A DNA stretch of 64,000 nucleotides from Marinibaculum pumilum (lineage in GTDB: Bacteria > Pseudomonadota > Alphaproteobacteria > Ferrovibrionales > Ferrovibrionaceae): the NCBI RefSeq assembly GCF_042646425.1, contig NZ_JBHRTR010000025.1:181955-245954 (forward strand), in the 5' to 3' direction. The notes below the pieces were generated by a model. It was not told the origin of the DNA and did not search any database. It saw only the letters and a list, made by a program, of their open reading frames with translations. This document shows, piece after piece, positions 23,538-32,791 of the stretch. A program made the translations under genes and the position numbers. How positions within the stretch are numbered: the stretch's first letter is position 1; each line of letters opens with the position of its first letter.

Positions 23538-25028
23538 CTATGCGCCGCGCTCCCAGCTGAACGGTTCGAAACCGGCATCCGGGCGATGCCAGTGGGGCTT
23601 CCGCAGGGCGTAGATGGCCATCGGCAGGGCGATGAACAGCACCGCGCCGCCGGCCAGCAGGCCGATATAGGCGGTGGGGCTGCCGACGGCGATCTGCCCC
23701 GGTGGCACGAAGGACAGGGCCATCGCCAGCAGCGAGGCGGCGAAGCCGGTGCCGGCGAACAGCCAGAGCCCAGCACGGCCGCCCGGCACCCGATAGGAGC
23801 GCGCGGCCCCCGGTGCGGCACCGTCGCGCCGGTAGCGCAGCACCAGCGCCGCGGCGAACATCATCAGGTACATCACCAGGTAGAGGATCGCGGTCAGCTG
23901 GCCGAGGATCTGGTAGGTCGCCTGCACCGAGGGCAGGATGACGAAGAGCAGCGACAGCAGGGTCACCAGACCCGCCTGCAGGAGCAGGATCGCGACCGGC
24001 GCGCCGGCCGCGTTGGTGCGCTGCAGGACCGGCGGCAGGTAGCCGGCCCGCCCCACAGCCAGGATGCCGGAGGAGGGACCGGAAACCCAGACCGTGACCC
24101 CGCCCAGCACGCCGAAGGCCAGCATCACCGCCACCACCGGCCCCAGCCAGGCGAGGCCGAAATGGGCGAAATAGGCGTCGAAGGCCAGCAACAGGCTGAG
24201 CACCAGGCTGATCTCGCCCCGCGGCACGATCATGGCGACCGCCAGGGTGCCCAGCGCCAGGATCGCCACCGCCGCCAGGGACGAGATCAGGATCGCCAGC
24301 GGATAGTTGCGTTCCGGCCTGGTCACGTTGCGGACATGCACCGCGTTCATCTCCATGCCGGCATAGAACAGGAAGATCGACGCGGCGAGCACCAGGGTGT
24401 CGAAGCGGCCCAGGTCCGGCACCGCCGCCGACCAGGTCAGCGGCGTTGCGCTCTGCCCGGTCGACAGGTGATAGGCGATGCCGAAGCCGATCAGCAGGGC
24501 GGCGGGGATGATGGTGCCGACCAGGCCGCCCCATTTTGCCACGGCGGTGAAGGCCGCCACCCCCCGCAGCGCGATCGCGGTCGCCAGCCAGTAGACCGCC
24601 AGCACCGCCGTCAGGGTGTAGAACCGGTTCGCCGCCAGCGCCTCGTCCCAGCCCTGGTCGGGCCCGGCGAAGGCCAGGGCCACCGCGCCGAAGGTCAGCA
24701 CGGTCGGGAACCAGACCACGTTCTGCACCCACAAAAGGAAGATCGCCAGGAAGCCGGCGCGGGCGCCGAACGCCTCCCCCACCCAGCGGAAGATGCCGCC
24801 GCGCTGCGGCCAGGCGGTGGCCAGTTCCGCCGCCACGATCGCCACCGGCACCAGGAAGCAGAAAGCGGCGAACAGGTAATAGGCGATCGCCGCCATGCCG
24901 TACTCGGCCTCCGCCGGCAGGCCGCGCAGGCTGACGACGGCGGTCAGGTTCATCACCGCCAGGGTGACGACCGTGATCCGGCCGGCGGCCTTTCCGACAG
25001 GGGCGCCCGGTTCGGCATCTTTCGGCAT
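23538..25028 (-). CDS. APC-superfamily antiporter, GadC-like
   Basis: A 496-residue inner-membrane protein with about 12 helices and the APC signatures MNLTAVVSLRGLP in TM1, GGIFRWVGEAFG after TM2, and FYAGMEMNAVHVRNV in TM6. These match the glutamate/GABA antiporter branch. Its gene lies 33 bp downstream of the glutamate decarboxylase gene on the same strand, the standard pairing of glutamate-dependent acid resistance: glutamate in, GABA out, one proton consumed per cycle. Amine/amino-acid specificity rests mainly on that pairing. Confidence 0.83.
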   Translation of the reverse strand: MPKDAEPGAPVGKAAGRITVVTLAVMNLTAVVSLRGLPAEAEYGMAAIAYYLFAAFCFLVPVAIVAAELATAWPQRGGIFRWVGEAFGARAGFLAIFLLWVQNVVWFPTVLTFGAVALAFAGPDQGWDEALAANRFYTLTAVLAVYWLATAIALRGVAAFTAVAKWGGLVGTIIPAALLIGFGIAYHLSTGQSATPLTWSAAVPDLGRFDTLVLAASIFLFYAGMEMNAVHVRNVTRPERNYPLAILISSLAAVAILALGTLAVAMIVPRGEISLVLSLLLAFDAYFAHFGLAWLGPVVAVMLAFGVLGGVTVWVSGPSSGILAVGRAGYLPPVLQRTNAAGAPVAILLLQAGLVTLLSLLFVILPSVQATYQILGQLTAILYLVMYLMMFAAALVLRYRRDGAAPGAARSYRVPGGRAGLWLFAGTGFAASLLAMALSFVPPGQIAVGSPTAYIGLLAGGAVLFIALPMAIYALRKPHWHRPDAGFEPFSWERGA

Positions 25029-25061
25029 GAAAACCCCTCCAGCCAGGCGGAACCGCGACCC

Positions 25062-26330
25062 TCAGTTGTGCGAAAAGGCGGCCCGCTCCGTCTCGGTCAG
25101 CGGCACGGTCACCGGATGCCTGTCGAAGCCGTCGATCGCGCGGCGCATGTCGTCGACCAGCAGCTGCGCCATGTCCATGCTGACCCCCTGGCGCACCATG
25201 ATCCGCATGATGTCCGGCCCGGCATCGGCGGTCAGCCGGAAGGCCGGCACCTGCCAGCCGCGCTCCAGCAGCTTTGCCGACAGGTCGTACAGGCTGTAGG
25301 GCAGTGCCGCGCCCGGCCGCACCTGGAACGACACCGCGGGGATGCCGGCCTGCGGATCGCCGTCATGGATGAAGTCGAAGGGGCCGAGCGCCGCCACCTC
25401 CTGCGCCAGGAAGCGGGCGACCGCGTAGCAGGCGTCCTGCACCCGGCGATAGCCCTCCCGCCCCAGCCGGTTGAACAGGTAGTACTGCGAGACGACCTGG
25501 CCGGCGGGGCGCGAGAAGTTGATCGCGAAGCTGCCGACCTTGCCGCCCAGATAGGGGACGGAGAAGACCAGTTCCTCCGGCAGCTCGGCTTTGTCGCGCC
25601 ACAGCACCCAGCCGACGCCGAGCGGCGCCAGGCCGTATTTATGGCCGGAGGTGGAGATCGACTTCACCCGCTCCAGGCGGAAATCCCAGACGATGTCCGG
25701 GGTGCAGAACGGTGCCAGGAAGCCGCCGGAAGCGGCATCGACATGGATGTCCACGTCCGGGCCGCCATCGGCCTGCAGCCGGTCCAGCGCCGCCGCCAGC
25801 GGCTGCACCATCTCGTAGCGTCCGTGATAGGTCACGCCGAAGGTCGGCACCACGCAGATCGTGTTCTCGTCGACCGCTTCCAGCATCCGCTCGGGGTCCA
25901 TGACCAGCTGCCCGTCCGCGGCAATCATGGGGATCTCGCGCTTCTCGATCTCCCAGTAGCGGCAGAACTTTTCCCAGCAGACCTGGACCGGGCCACAGAC
26001 CAGGTTCGGCCGGTCGGTGGGCCGGCCGGCCGCACGCTGCCGGGCCTTCCAGCGCCATTTCGCCGCCATGCCGCCCAGCATGCAGGCCTCCGACGAGCCC
26101 ACGGTGGAGGTCCCGACCGCATCCGCGGCATCGGGCGCATGCCACAGGTCGGCCAGCATGTGGCTGCAGCGGACCTCCAGCTCCGCGGTCTGCGGGTATT
26201 CGCTCTTGTCGATCATGTTGCGGTCGATCGACCGGTCCATCAGCCGGTGCACCTCCGCCTCTTCCCAGGTCTGGCAGAAGGTCGCCAGGTTCTGCCGCGG
26301 ATTGCCGTCCAGGAACAGTTCGTCCTCCAC
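25062..26330 (-). CDS. gadB: glutamate decarboxylase, without a visible normal start codon
   Basis: A PLP-dependent decarboxylase. Family hallmarks include DELFLDGNPRQNLATFCQTW, GSSEACMLGGMAAKWRWK, HVDAASGGF and STSGHKYGLAPLGVGW, where Lys in GHKYG binds PLP. It decarboxylates glutamate to GABA and pairs with the GadC-like gene downstream. GTG 26330 is the first ordinary start, but homologous sequence (STFAARDLSKPLPKYAF) continues 37 codons upstream in frame to the chemoreceptor stop at 26442. About 15 N-terminal residues of a typical GadB and its start codon are missing. AGGAGG at 26350 region is 22 bp from the GTG, too far to serve it. Expression is therefore doubtful. Confidence 0.8.
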   Translation of the reverse strand: MEDELFLDGNPRQNLATFCQTWEEAEVHRLMDRSIDRNMIDKSEYPQTAELEVRCSHMLADLWHAPDAADAVGTSTVGSSEACMLGGMAAKWRWKARQRAAGRPTDRPNLVCGPVQVCWEKFCRYWEIEKREIPMIAADGQLVMDPERMLEAVDENTICVVPTFGVTYHGRYEMVQPLAAALDRLQADGGPDVDIHVDAASGGFLAPFCTPDIVWDFRLERVKSISTSGHKYGLAPLGVGWVLWRDKAELPEELVFSVPYLGGKVGSFAINFSRPAGQVVSQYYLFNRLGREGYRRVQDACYAVARFLAQEVAALGPFDFIHDGDPQAGIPAVSFQVRPGAALPYSLYDLSAKLLERGWQVPAFRLTADAGPDIMRIMVRQGVSMDMAQLLVDDMRRAIDGFDRHPVTVPLTETERAAFSHN

Positions 26331-26421
26331 CAGCTGCAGGATCTCGCGGGCCTCCTGCTCTTCCGGCGGGAAGGCGTATTTCGGCAGCGGCTTGGACAGG
26401 TCGCGGGCAGCGAAGGTGCTG

Positions 26422-26449
26422 CCCGGTTCAGGCGGCCCGGTTCAGGCGG
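26422..26449. repeat. 14-bp tandem duplication at the chemoreceptor/gadB junction
   Basis: CCCGGTTCAGGCGG occurs twice head to tail (26422-26435 and 26436-26449). The second copy contains the stop codon of the chemoreceptor gene. The duplication marks the place where the gadB start should be and points to a recent local rearrangement or an assembly error. Confidence 0.9.
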
Positions 26450-29147
26450 CGCGAATCTCGGACAGGAAGCGTTCCACCTCCCCGTTGAGGGTGTCGGACA
26501 GCCGCCCGAGCTCGCCGGCGGAGGTCACCAGTTCGCCGGCGGCCTGGCCGGATTCCCCGGCGGCACGCTCGACGCCGCCGATATTGCGCGACACCTCCTC
26601 GGTGCCGGCGGCCGCGCTCTGGGCGTTCTGCGCGATCTCCTGCGTGGCGGCGGTCTGCTGCTCCACCGCGGCGACGATGCCGGCAGCGATCGCGTTGACC
26701 TCCTCGATGGTAGCGACGATCTCGCCGATCGCGGCAACCGCCTCGCCGGTGATCTTCTGCACGCTGCCCACCTGCTCGGAGATGTCGCCGGTGGCACGGG
26801 CGGTCTGGGTGGCGAGCGACTTCACCTCGTGCGCGACGACGGCAAAGCCCTTGCCCGCCTCGCCCGCGCGGGCGGCCTCGATGGTGGCGTTCAGGGCCAG
26901 CAGGTTGGTCTGCTCCGCGATGTCCTGGATCAGGGTGACGACATCGCCGATCTTCTGCGCCGCCGCCTGCAGGCCCCGCACCGTCTGGTCGGTGGTCTTC
27001 GCGCGGTCGGTGGCACGCGCCGCCGAGGTGCTGGACTGCCCGACCTGGCGACTGACCTCGGCGATCGAGGCGGCCAGCTCCTCGGCCGCGCTGGCGACGG
27101 TCTGCACGCTGGAGGAGGCGCTCTCGGTGGCCCCGGTCGCGGCACGCGACTGGCGGCTGGTTTCTTCCGCCGTGGTCGACATCCGGGCCGCGGTCCGGTT
27201 CAGGCTGCCGGCCGCATCGGATACCTCCCGCACGGCACCGCTGACCGACGCCTCGAAGGCGGCGGCCAGCCGCAGCATCGCCTCGCGCCGCTCCGCCTCG
27301 GCGCGTTCGCGCGCCTCGTCGGCGCGACGGTCGGCGGCCGCGGCTTCCGCCAGGCCGTCTCGGAACACCAGCAATGCGCTCGCGACCTGCGCGATCTCGT
27401 CGCGGCCCCTGGTGTCGATCTCCGCATCCATGTCGCCATCCGCCACGGCGAGGGTCGATGCGGTCAGCCGCTTCAGGCGGCGGCCGACATTGCGGCCGAC
27501 ATAGAGCCAGGCGACCAGCAGCGCGACGACGACGCTGGCAACCGCGATCGCCAGCAGCCAGAGCTGCGCCTGCTGGAAGGCGTCGTCGACGGCCGCGGTG
27601 CGGGCCTGCATCTGCGCCTGGGCATCCGCCACCAGGAAGCGCACTTCGTCGGTGAGGGCGTCGCTGAGGGTCCGGGTCTTGGCCAGGGCCTTGTCGGCGC
27701 GGGCGGCGGCCTGCAGGACCTGCATGCGCAGGTCGAAGATGTTGTCGGTGCTCTCGCCGAATTCCATCAGGCCGTTGACCGCCGCCTCGATCCCGGCGGC
27801 GGCGTCGCGGTCGGACAGGCTGTTCAGCGCCTCGAAGATGCCGGCCGATTCCTCGTAGAACAGGCCGCGCATCGCCTCGATCGCGTCGGTGCTGTTCAGG
27901 TTCGCCGCGGTGGCCAGCAGACCGGCGGTATGGTTGGCCTGGGACTGGATGCGCAGGATGTTGCGCAGGGTGGCGACCTCGGCATCCATCAGGCCGGCGA
28001 TCCGGGCGCCGTTCTCGTCGCTCAGGCGGTCGACCTCGGCCACCAGGTCGCGCTCCGCCGCCTCGATCATCGGCTGCAGGGTGTCGATCACCTGCTGGTG
28101 CGTGTTGGCGGCGCCCTGCAGGGCTTCGCGCAGGGTCAGGACGGCATTGAAGTCGCCGTCCAGCACCCGCTGCTTCAGCACGAAGGGATTGTCGGGCCCT
28201 TCCGCATAGCTGAGCATCGTCTCCAGCGGGATCCGCGCCTGCATGCCGTCGGTATCCTCCGGCACCGAGCGCAGGGCCTCGTGGATGCCTTCCACCGGCT
28301 TCTTGGCGAACATCTGGAGCATCTTCACCCGGGGCGCCAGGTCGGTGCCCGCAGTCTCCGTCAGCATCACCATCACCTGGCTGGCATAGGCCCGCAGCGA
28401 GAGCAGGTCGCGCAGCCGGCCGACGCCATCGGCCAGGACCGCGTTGATCGCTTCCCCGCTATCCGCCGTCGCCGCCTCGGTACCGCGGGTCAGGGCGGCA
28501 TTGGCCTCGTCGATGCGCGGCGACAGTTCCGCCAGCAATGCGTCATGCCGTTCGGCAAGCTGCGCCACCGCGGTTGCCAGGGCCGCGTCGGCGGCCAGCT
28601 TGTCGGCAACGGCGCCGTCCAGGAAGCCCAGGTTGGTGCGCAGCTCCGCGGCCTGGTCGCGGATCGCGCCGATCACCGCGGTCTCGCCAGCCGACGCCGT
28701 CTCGCCTGTCGCCGCCGCCTCGCCCGTCGCCGCGTCGGTCGCCGGGGCGACATCGCCCGCCGGCGACGGCGCGGTGCCGGATCCGGCAAGGGTTTCGATC
28801 AGGGCGTCAACCCGCGCGCTCCGGCGCTCCAGGTCGGCATTCGTGGCGGCCCGCGCCTCAGCGTCCTCGGCCCCGGCGAGGGCCGGCGCCGCGGCGGCCA
28901 GGGAGGCGCTCTCGGCCGCCAGCTCCAGCGCCGCGGTCATCGCCGGTACGTCGCGGCCGGCCATCGCATCGAAGCTCTCCTGCACATTGCCGAAGGAGAG
29001 CCAGGACACCCCGGCGGCGACCACCGTGAGCGCCGCCACCCCGCCGAAGGCAAGGTAGAGCCGGGAGCGGATGCTGCCGTGCCGCGGCTTCGCCGCACCT
29101 TTCCCCTCAGCCGGGACGTTTTCCGGCGCAATATCCTGCTTGGCCAT
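26442..29147 (-). CDS. methyl-accepting chemotaxis protein, large sensor region
   Basis: A 901-residue receptor. A cytoplasmic N-terminus (about 25 residues) leads into TM1 (LYLAFGGVAALTVVAAGVSW); a periplasmic, Ala-rich helical region of about 490 residues follows, then TM2 (LWLLAIAVASVVVALLVAWLY), a HAMP domain, and the signalling hairpin tip EQTNLLALNATIEAARAGEAGKGFAVVA. It senses a ligand or the membrane and controls CheA. ATG 29147 is chosen for the RBS (AGGGA) and the short positively charged start. Its stop touches the gadB frame. The ligand-binding region matches no domain I can name. Confidence 0.88.
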   Translation of the reverse strand: MAKQDIAPENVPAEGKGAAKPRHGSIRSRLYLAFGGVAALTVVAAGVSWLSFGNVQESFDAMAGRDVPAMTAALELAAESASLAAAAPALAGAEDAEARAATNADLERRSARVDALIETLAGSGTAPSPAGDVAPATDAATGEAAATGETASAGETAVIGAIRDQAAELRTNLGFLDGAVADKLAADAALATAVAQLAERHDALLAELSPRIDEANAALTRGTEAATADSGEAINAVLADGVGRLRDLLSLRAYASQVMVMLTETAGTDLAPRVKMLQMFAKKPVEGIHEALRSVPEDTDGMQARIPLETMLSYAEGPDNPFVLKQRVLDGDFNAVLTLREALQGAANTHQQVIDTLQPMIEAAERDLVAEVDRLSDENGARIAGLMDAEVATLRNILRIQSQANHTAGLLATAANLNSTDAIEAMRGLFYEESAGIFEALNSLSDRDAAAGIEAAVNGLMEFGESTDNIFDLRMQVLQAAARADKALAKTRTLSDALTDEVRFLVADAQAQMQARTAAVDDAFQQAQLWLLAIAVASVVVALLVAWLYVGRNVGRRLKRLTASTLAVADGDMDAEIDTRGRDEIAQVASALLVFRDGLAEAAAADRRADEARERAEAERREAMLRLAAAFEASVSGAVREVSDAAGSLNRTAARMSTTAEETSRQSRAATGATESASSSVQTVASAAEELAASIAEVSRQVGQSSTSAARATDRAKTTDQTVRGLQAAAQKIGDVVTLIQDIAEQTNLLALNATIEAARAGEAGKGFAVVAHEVKSLATQTARATGDISEQVGSVQKITGEAVAAIGEIVATIEEVNAIAAGIVAAVEQQTAATQEIAQNAQSAAAGTEEVSRNIGGVERAAGESGQAAGELVTSAGELGRLSDTLNGEVERFLSEIRAA

Positions 29148-29476
29148 TTCCCTGCCTTTCCTGCGATCGCTGCGCGGCATTCTCGCCGGCCCCCCGGCGG
29201 ACACCGTTCTGGACCTGCACGGTAGGCGGCGGGACATGAATGAAGGGTAAAATTTGCCACTGCCGAACACCATCTTCTGCACAGGCAGGTGCGGCCGACC
29301 GTCCATCCGGGCTACACTGACGTCCGCCTGCGGACGCGTCGGCCGATGCCATGCCGCCCGCCCCCGGGGCTGCGGGGATGCGTCTCCCGCCAGGCATGGC
29401 GGCTGCGACCGGCCGCCGCTTCCCGTGGCCGGCGATTCGCCCGCGCCCGACCCTTGGACCGAACAGAACCCCAGAC
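29148..29476. other. divergent intergenic region, chemoreceptor/helicase
   Basis: A 329-bp gap between two divergent genes. It has an A/T-rich patch near 29245-29260 in otherwise GC-rich DNA, a plausible promoter site for the chemoreceptor on the minus strand. No palindrome, RNA gene or convincing small gene was seen. Confidence 0.4.
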
Positions 29477-31831
29477 GTGACTGCCGACCCTTTCGACCTG
29501 TCCGACGACGATGCCGCCCTCGGCCCTGCCGGCGCTTCCCCGGCCCCGGACGGCGGCGGACGCCCGCTGCCCGTCGGTGCCGAGCCGGCCTATCTTTCCG
29601 TCCTGAACCCCGAGCAGCGCCGCGCGGTGGAATGCATCGACGGCCCGCTGCTGGTGCTGGCCGGCGCCGGCACCGGCAAGACACGCGTGCTGACCACCCG
29701 GCTCGCCCATATCCTGTCCACCGGCCGGGCCTGGCCCAGTCAGGTGCTGGCGGTGACCTTCACCAACAAGGCCGCGCGGGAGATGCGCGAGCGGGTCGCC
29801 GGCCTGATGGGCCGCGCCGCGGAAGGGATGTGGCTGGGCACCTTCCACGCCATCGGCGCGCGCATGCTGCGCCGCCATGCGGAGGTGGTGGGGCTGCGTT
29901 CCGACTTCACGATCCTGGACACCGACGACCAGCTGCGCCTGCTGAAGCAGCTGCTGCAGGCGTCGAACATCGACGAGAAGAAATTCCCGCCGCGCGCCTT
30001 CGCCGCCGTGATCGGCCGCTGGAAGGACCGCGGCCTGGCGCCGGCCGCCGTGCCGGCCGGCGATTCCGGCCTGGCCGACGGCCGCGCGGTGGAGATCTAC
30101 CGCCAGTACCAGGACCGCCTCGCCACCCTGAACGCCTGCGACTTCGGCGACCTGCTGCTGCACAACCTGACGATCTTCCAGTCGCAGCCGGAGGTGCTGG
30201 CCGACTATCACCGCCGCTTCCGCTACATCCTGGTGGACGAGTATCAGGACACCAACGTGGCGCAGTACCTGTGGCTGCGGCTGCTGGCGCAGGCCAACCG
30301 CAACATCTGCTGCGTCGGCGACGACGACCAGTCGATCTATGGCTGGCGCGGCGCGGAAGTCGGCAACATCCTGCGCTTCGAGAGCGACTTTCCCGGCGCG
30401 GAGGTGGTCCGGCTGGAGCGCAACTACCGCTCCACTTCCCACATCCTGGCCGCAGCCAGCGGCGTCATCGCCAATAACGAGGGCCGGCTGGGCAAGACCC
30501 TGTGGACGGAAGGCGAAGCCGGCGAGAAGGTCGCCGTGCGCGGCGTCTGGGACCAGGACGAGGAGGCCCGCGCCGTCGGCGAGGAGATCGAGGCGCTGCA
30601 GCGCGACGGCCGCTCGCTGGCGCAGATGGCGATCCTGGTGCGCGCCGGCTCGCAGACCCGCGCCTTCGAGGAGCGCTTCATCCAGATGGGGCTGCGCTAC
30701 CGGGTGATCGGCGGCCTGCGCTTCTACGAGCGGCAGGAAATCCGCGACGCGATGGCCTATCTGCGGGTGATCGCGCAGGAGGATGACGACCTGGCGCTGG
30801 AGCGGATCCTGAACGTCCCGAAGCGCGGCCTGGGCGATGCCAGTGTGCAGCTGCTGCACCAGGCCGCACGGGCGAAAGGCACCAGCCTGATGAAGGCCGC
30901 CCGCCACCTGGTGGAGACCGACGAGCTGCGGCCCCGGGTGCGTACCACGATCCGCGGCCTGATCGCCGATTTCGACCGCTGGCGGGCGATGCTGGACGGC
31001 CTCTCCCATGCCGAGGTGGTGGAGACCGTGCTGGACGAGAGCGGCTATACCGAGATGTGGCAGAACGACCGCTCGCCCGACGCGCCCGGCCGGCTGGAGA
31101 ACCTGAAGGAGCTGGTGCAGGCGATCGACGAGTTCGACAGCCTGACGGCCTTCCTGGAGCATGTCAGCCTGGTGATGGACAACGACCAGGACGACACCAA
31201 TGAAATGGTCAACGTGATGACCCTGCATGCCGCGAAGGGGCTGGAATTCGACACCGTCTTCCTGCCCGGCTGGGAGGACGGCCTGTTCCCGAGCCAGCGC
31301 GCCCTGGACGAGAGCGGGGTCGCCGGGCTGGAGGAGGAACGGCGCCTCGCCTATGTCGGCATCACCCGGGCGCGGCAGCGCTGCTACATCTTCTTCGCCG
31401 CCAACCGGCGGGTCTATGGCCAGTGGCAGTCCAACATCCCGTCCCGCTTCGTCGACGAGCTGCCGGAGGACCATGTCGCCCGCGACGCCCAGAAAGGTGT
31501 CTATGGCAGTCGTGCCGCCGGCATCAACGAGGAGCTCTATGGCGGCTTCGTCTACGAGGCGCCGTGGCTGGATGCCGAGCGCCGCGCCGCCAGCCGCAAG
31601 GGCGGCGGCCGTGCCGAGGGAAGCGGGCGCGGCCGGCCGGAGATGATCGAGGCGAGCGCTGAGCAGGTGCGGATCGACGACGGGCCGGCGGCCTACCGGG
31701 TCGGGTCCCGCGTGTTCCACCAGAAGTTCGGCTACGGCAAGGTGGCCGGCATCGACGACAACAAGCTGACGATCGACTTCGACAAGGCGGGGCGGAAGCG
31801 GGTCATGGACAGCTTCGTGCAGCCGGCATGA
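29477..31831 (+). CDS. uvrD: UvrD/PcrA-type DNA helicase
   Basis: A 784-residue superfamily 1 helicase. Motifs appear in order: Walker A GAGTGKT, motif Ia FTNKAAREM, motif II DEYQDTN, motif III GDDDQSIYGWRGA, motif IV RNYRS, motif V MTLHAAKGLEFD and motif VI YVGITRARQR. The C-terminal Tudor-like module (VFHQKFGYGKV) that touches RNA polymerase is present. It unwinds DNA 3'-5' in mismatch and excision repair. GTG 29477 is the likely start, giving a short acidic N-terminal extension. The stop overlaps the prmA-like ATG. Confidence 0.92.
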   Translation: MTADPFDLSDDDAALGPAGASPAPDGGGRPLPVGAEPAYLSVLNPEQRRAVECIDGPLLVLAGAGTGKTRVLTTRLAHILSTGRAWPSQVLAVTFTNKAAREMRERVAGLMGRAAEGMWLGTFHAIGARMLRRHAEVVGLRSDFTILDTDDQLRLLKQLLQASNIDEKKFPPRAFAAVIGRWKDRGLAPAAVPAGDSGLADGRAVEIYRQYQDRLATLNACDFGDLLLHNLTIFQSQPEVLADYHRRFRYILVDEYQDTNVAQYLWLRLLAQANRNICCVGDDDQSIYGWRGAEVGNILRFESDFPGAEVVRLERNYRSTSHILAAASGVIANNEGRLGKTLWTEGEAGEKVAVRGVWDQDEEARAVGEEIEALQRDGRSLAQMAILVRAGSQTRAFEERFIQMGLRYRVIGGLRFYERQEIRDAMAYLRVIAQEDDDLALERILNVPKRGLGDASVQLLHQAARAKGTSLMKAARHLVETDELRPRVRTTIRGLIADFDRWRAMLDGLSHAEVVETVLDESGYTEMWQNDRSPDAPGRLENLKELVQAIDEFDSLTAFLEHVSLVMDNDQDDTNEMVNVMTLHAAKGLEFDTVFLPGWEDGLFPSQRALDESGVAGLEEERRLAYVGITRARQRCYIFFAANRRVYGQWQSNIPSRFVDELPEDHVARDAQKGVYGSRAAGINEELYGGFVYEAPWLDAERRAASRKGGGRAEGSGRGRPEMIEASAEQVRIDDGPAAYRVGSRVFHQKFGYGKVAGIDDNKLTIDFDKAGRKRVMDSFVQPA

Positions 31832-32772
31832 ACATGGCCGACGCCGACGTCCCGCTGTGGCAGGTCGAGGCGGAGGTGCCGGCGGCGTTCGCCGGCGCGG
31901 CGGGCGAACTGGCCTTTGCCGACGCGCTCGCGGTGTCCGAATTCATGACCCCGGACCCGGCGCGCCGGCGGCTGGCCGCCGTCTACGACAGGGCGCCGGA
32001 CCTGGAGGCGATCGCGACCCTGCTGCGCGAGATCGCGCCCGAGGCCGGCGCACCGCTGCTGGCCGACCTGCCGGCGGAAGACTGGGTGGGCCATTCCAAC
32101 CGGATCCGCGCGCCATTCCGGATCGGCGGCTTCCTGTTGTATGGCGAGGTGCATCGCCACGACCGGCCGACGGCACGCTGGCCGCTGGAGATCGAGGCGG
32201 CGCAGGCCTTCGGCACCGGGCGGGCACCGTCGACGGCGCTCTGCATGCTCGCGATCGCCCTTCTGGCCGGCGCGCGCGGCCGGCCGGACAGCCGGGTCCT
32301 GGACCTGGGGTGCGGCTCCGGCGTGCTGGGGATCGCTGCCGCCCGTGCCTGGCGGGCGCGGGTAACGGCGGCCGATATCGACCCGGTGGCGGTGCGGATC
32401 GCGGCGGAGAATGCCCGCCTGAACGGGGTCGGCATGCGGATGCGGTGCAGCCGCGCCTCGAGTCCGGCCATGCGGGTGCTGCATGGCCCGCGGCCCTACG
32501 ATGCGATCTTCGCCAATATCCTGTCCGGCCCGCTGATCGCGATGGCGCCGGGCATTGCCGGGCTCTGCGGGCCGCAGACCCTGGTGGTCCTCGCCGGCCT
32601 GCTGAACCGGGAGGCGCGGCGGGTCGCCGCCGCCTATCGCGCCCAGGGCCTGGTGCTGCGCCGCGAGCTGCGCGCCGACGGCTGGTCGGCGCTGCTGCTC
32701 AGCCGCGCGCCGCTGCGCCTGCCGCTGGGGCCGGCACGGCAGGCCGTGCTGACCGCGCAGCCGGAGGCCTGA
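31828..32772 (+). CDS. prmA: PrmA-like methyltransferase (ribosomal protein L11)
   Basis: A 314-residue protein with an N-terminal substrate domain and a C-terminal Rossmann fold: motif I VLDLGCGSGVLGIAAAR, acidic AADIDP, motif IV IFANILSGPL and VVLAGLL. This matches PrmA, which trimethylates L11 on the ribosome. PrmA normally has NPPY/NILA-type FANIL here, as seen. ATGA overlap with uvrD implies one transcript. Size and motif order agree with the family. Confidence 0.82.
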   Translation: MNMADADVPLWQVEAEVPAAFAGAAGELAFADALAVSEFMTPDPARRRLAAVYDRAPDLEAIATLLREIAPEAGAPLLADLPAEDWVGHSNRIRAPFRIGGFLLYGEVHRHDRPTARWPLEIEAAQAFGTGRAPSTALCMLAIALLAGARGRPDSRVLDLGCGSGVLGIAAARAWRARVTAADIDPVAVRIAAENARLNGVGMRMRCSRASSPAMRVLHGPRPYDAIFANILSGPLIAMAPGIAGLCGPQTLVVLAGLLNREARRVAAAYRAQGLVLRRELRADGWSALLLSRAPLRLPLGPARQAVLTAQPEA

Positions 32773-32791
32773 CCGGACAGCGCGGCGGCGA

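Noticed and set aside
23478..29225. A plus-strand open frame of 1,915 codons opposite the gad and chemoreceptor genes
   Set aside because: Stop-free antisense frames are expected in GC-rich DNA. The frame lacks domain motifs, reads as low-complexity His/Gln/Arg/Gly, and is opposite well-recognised proteins.
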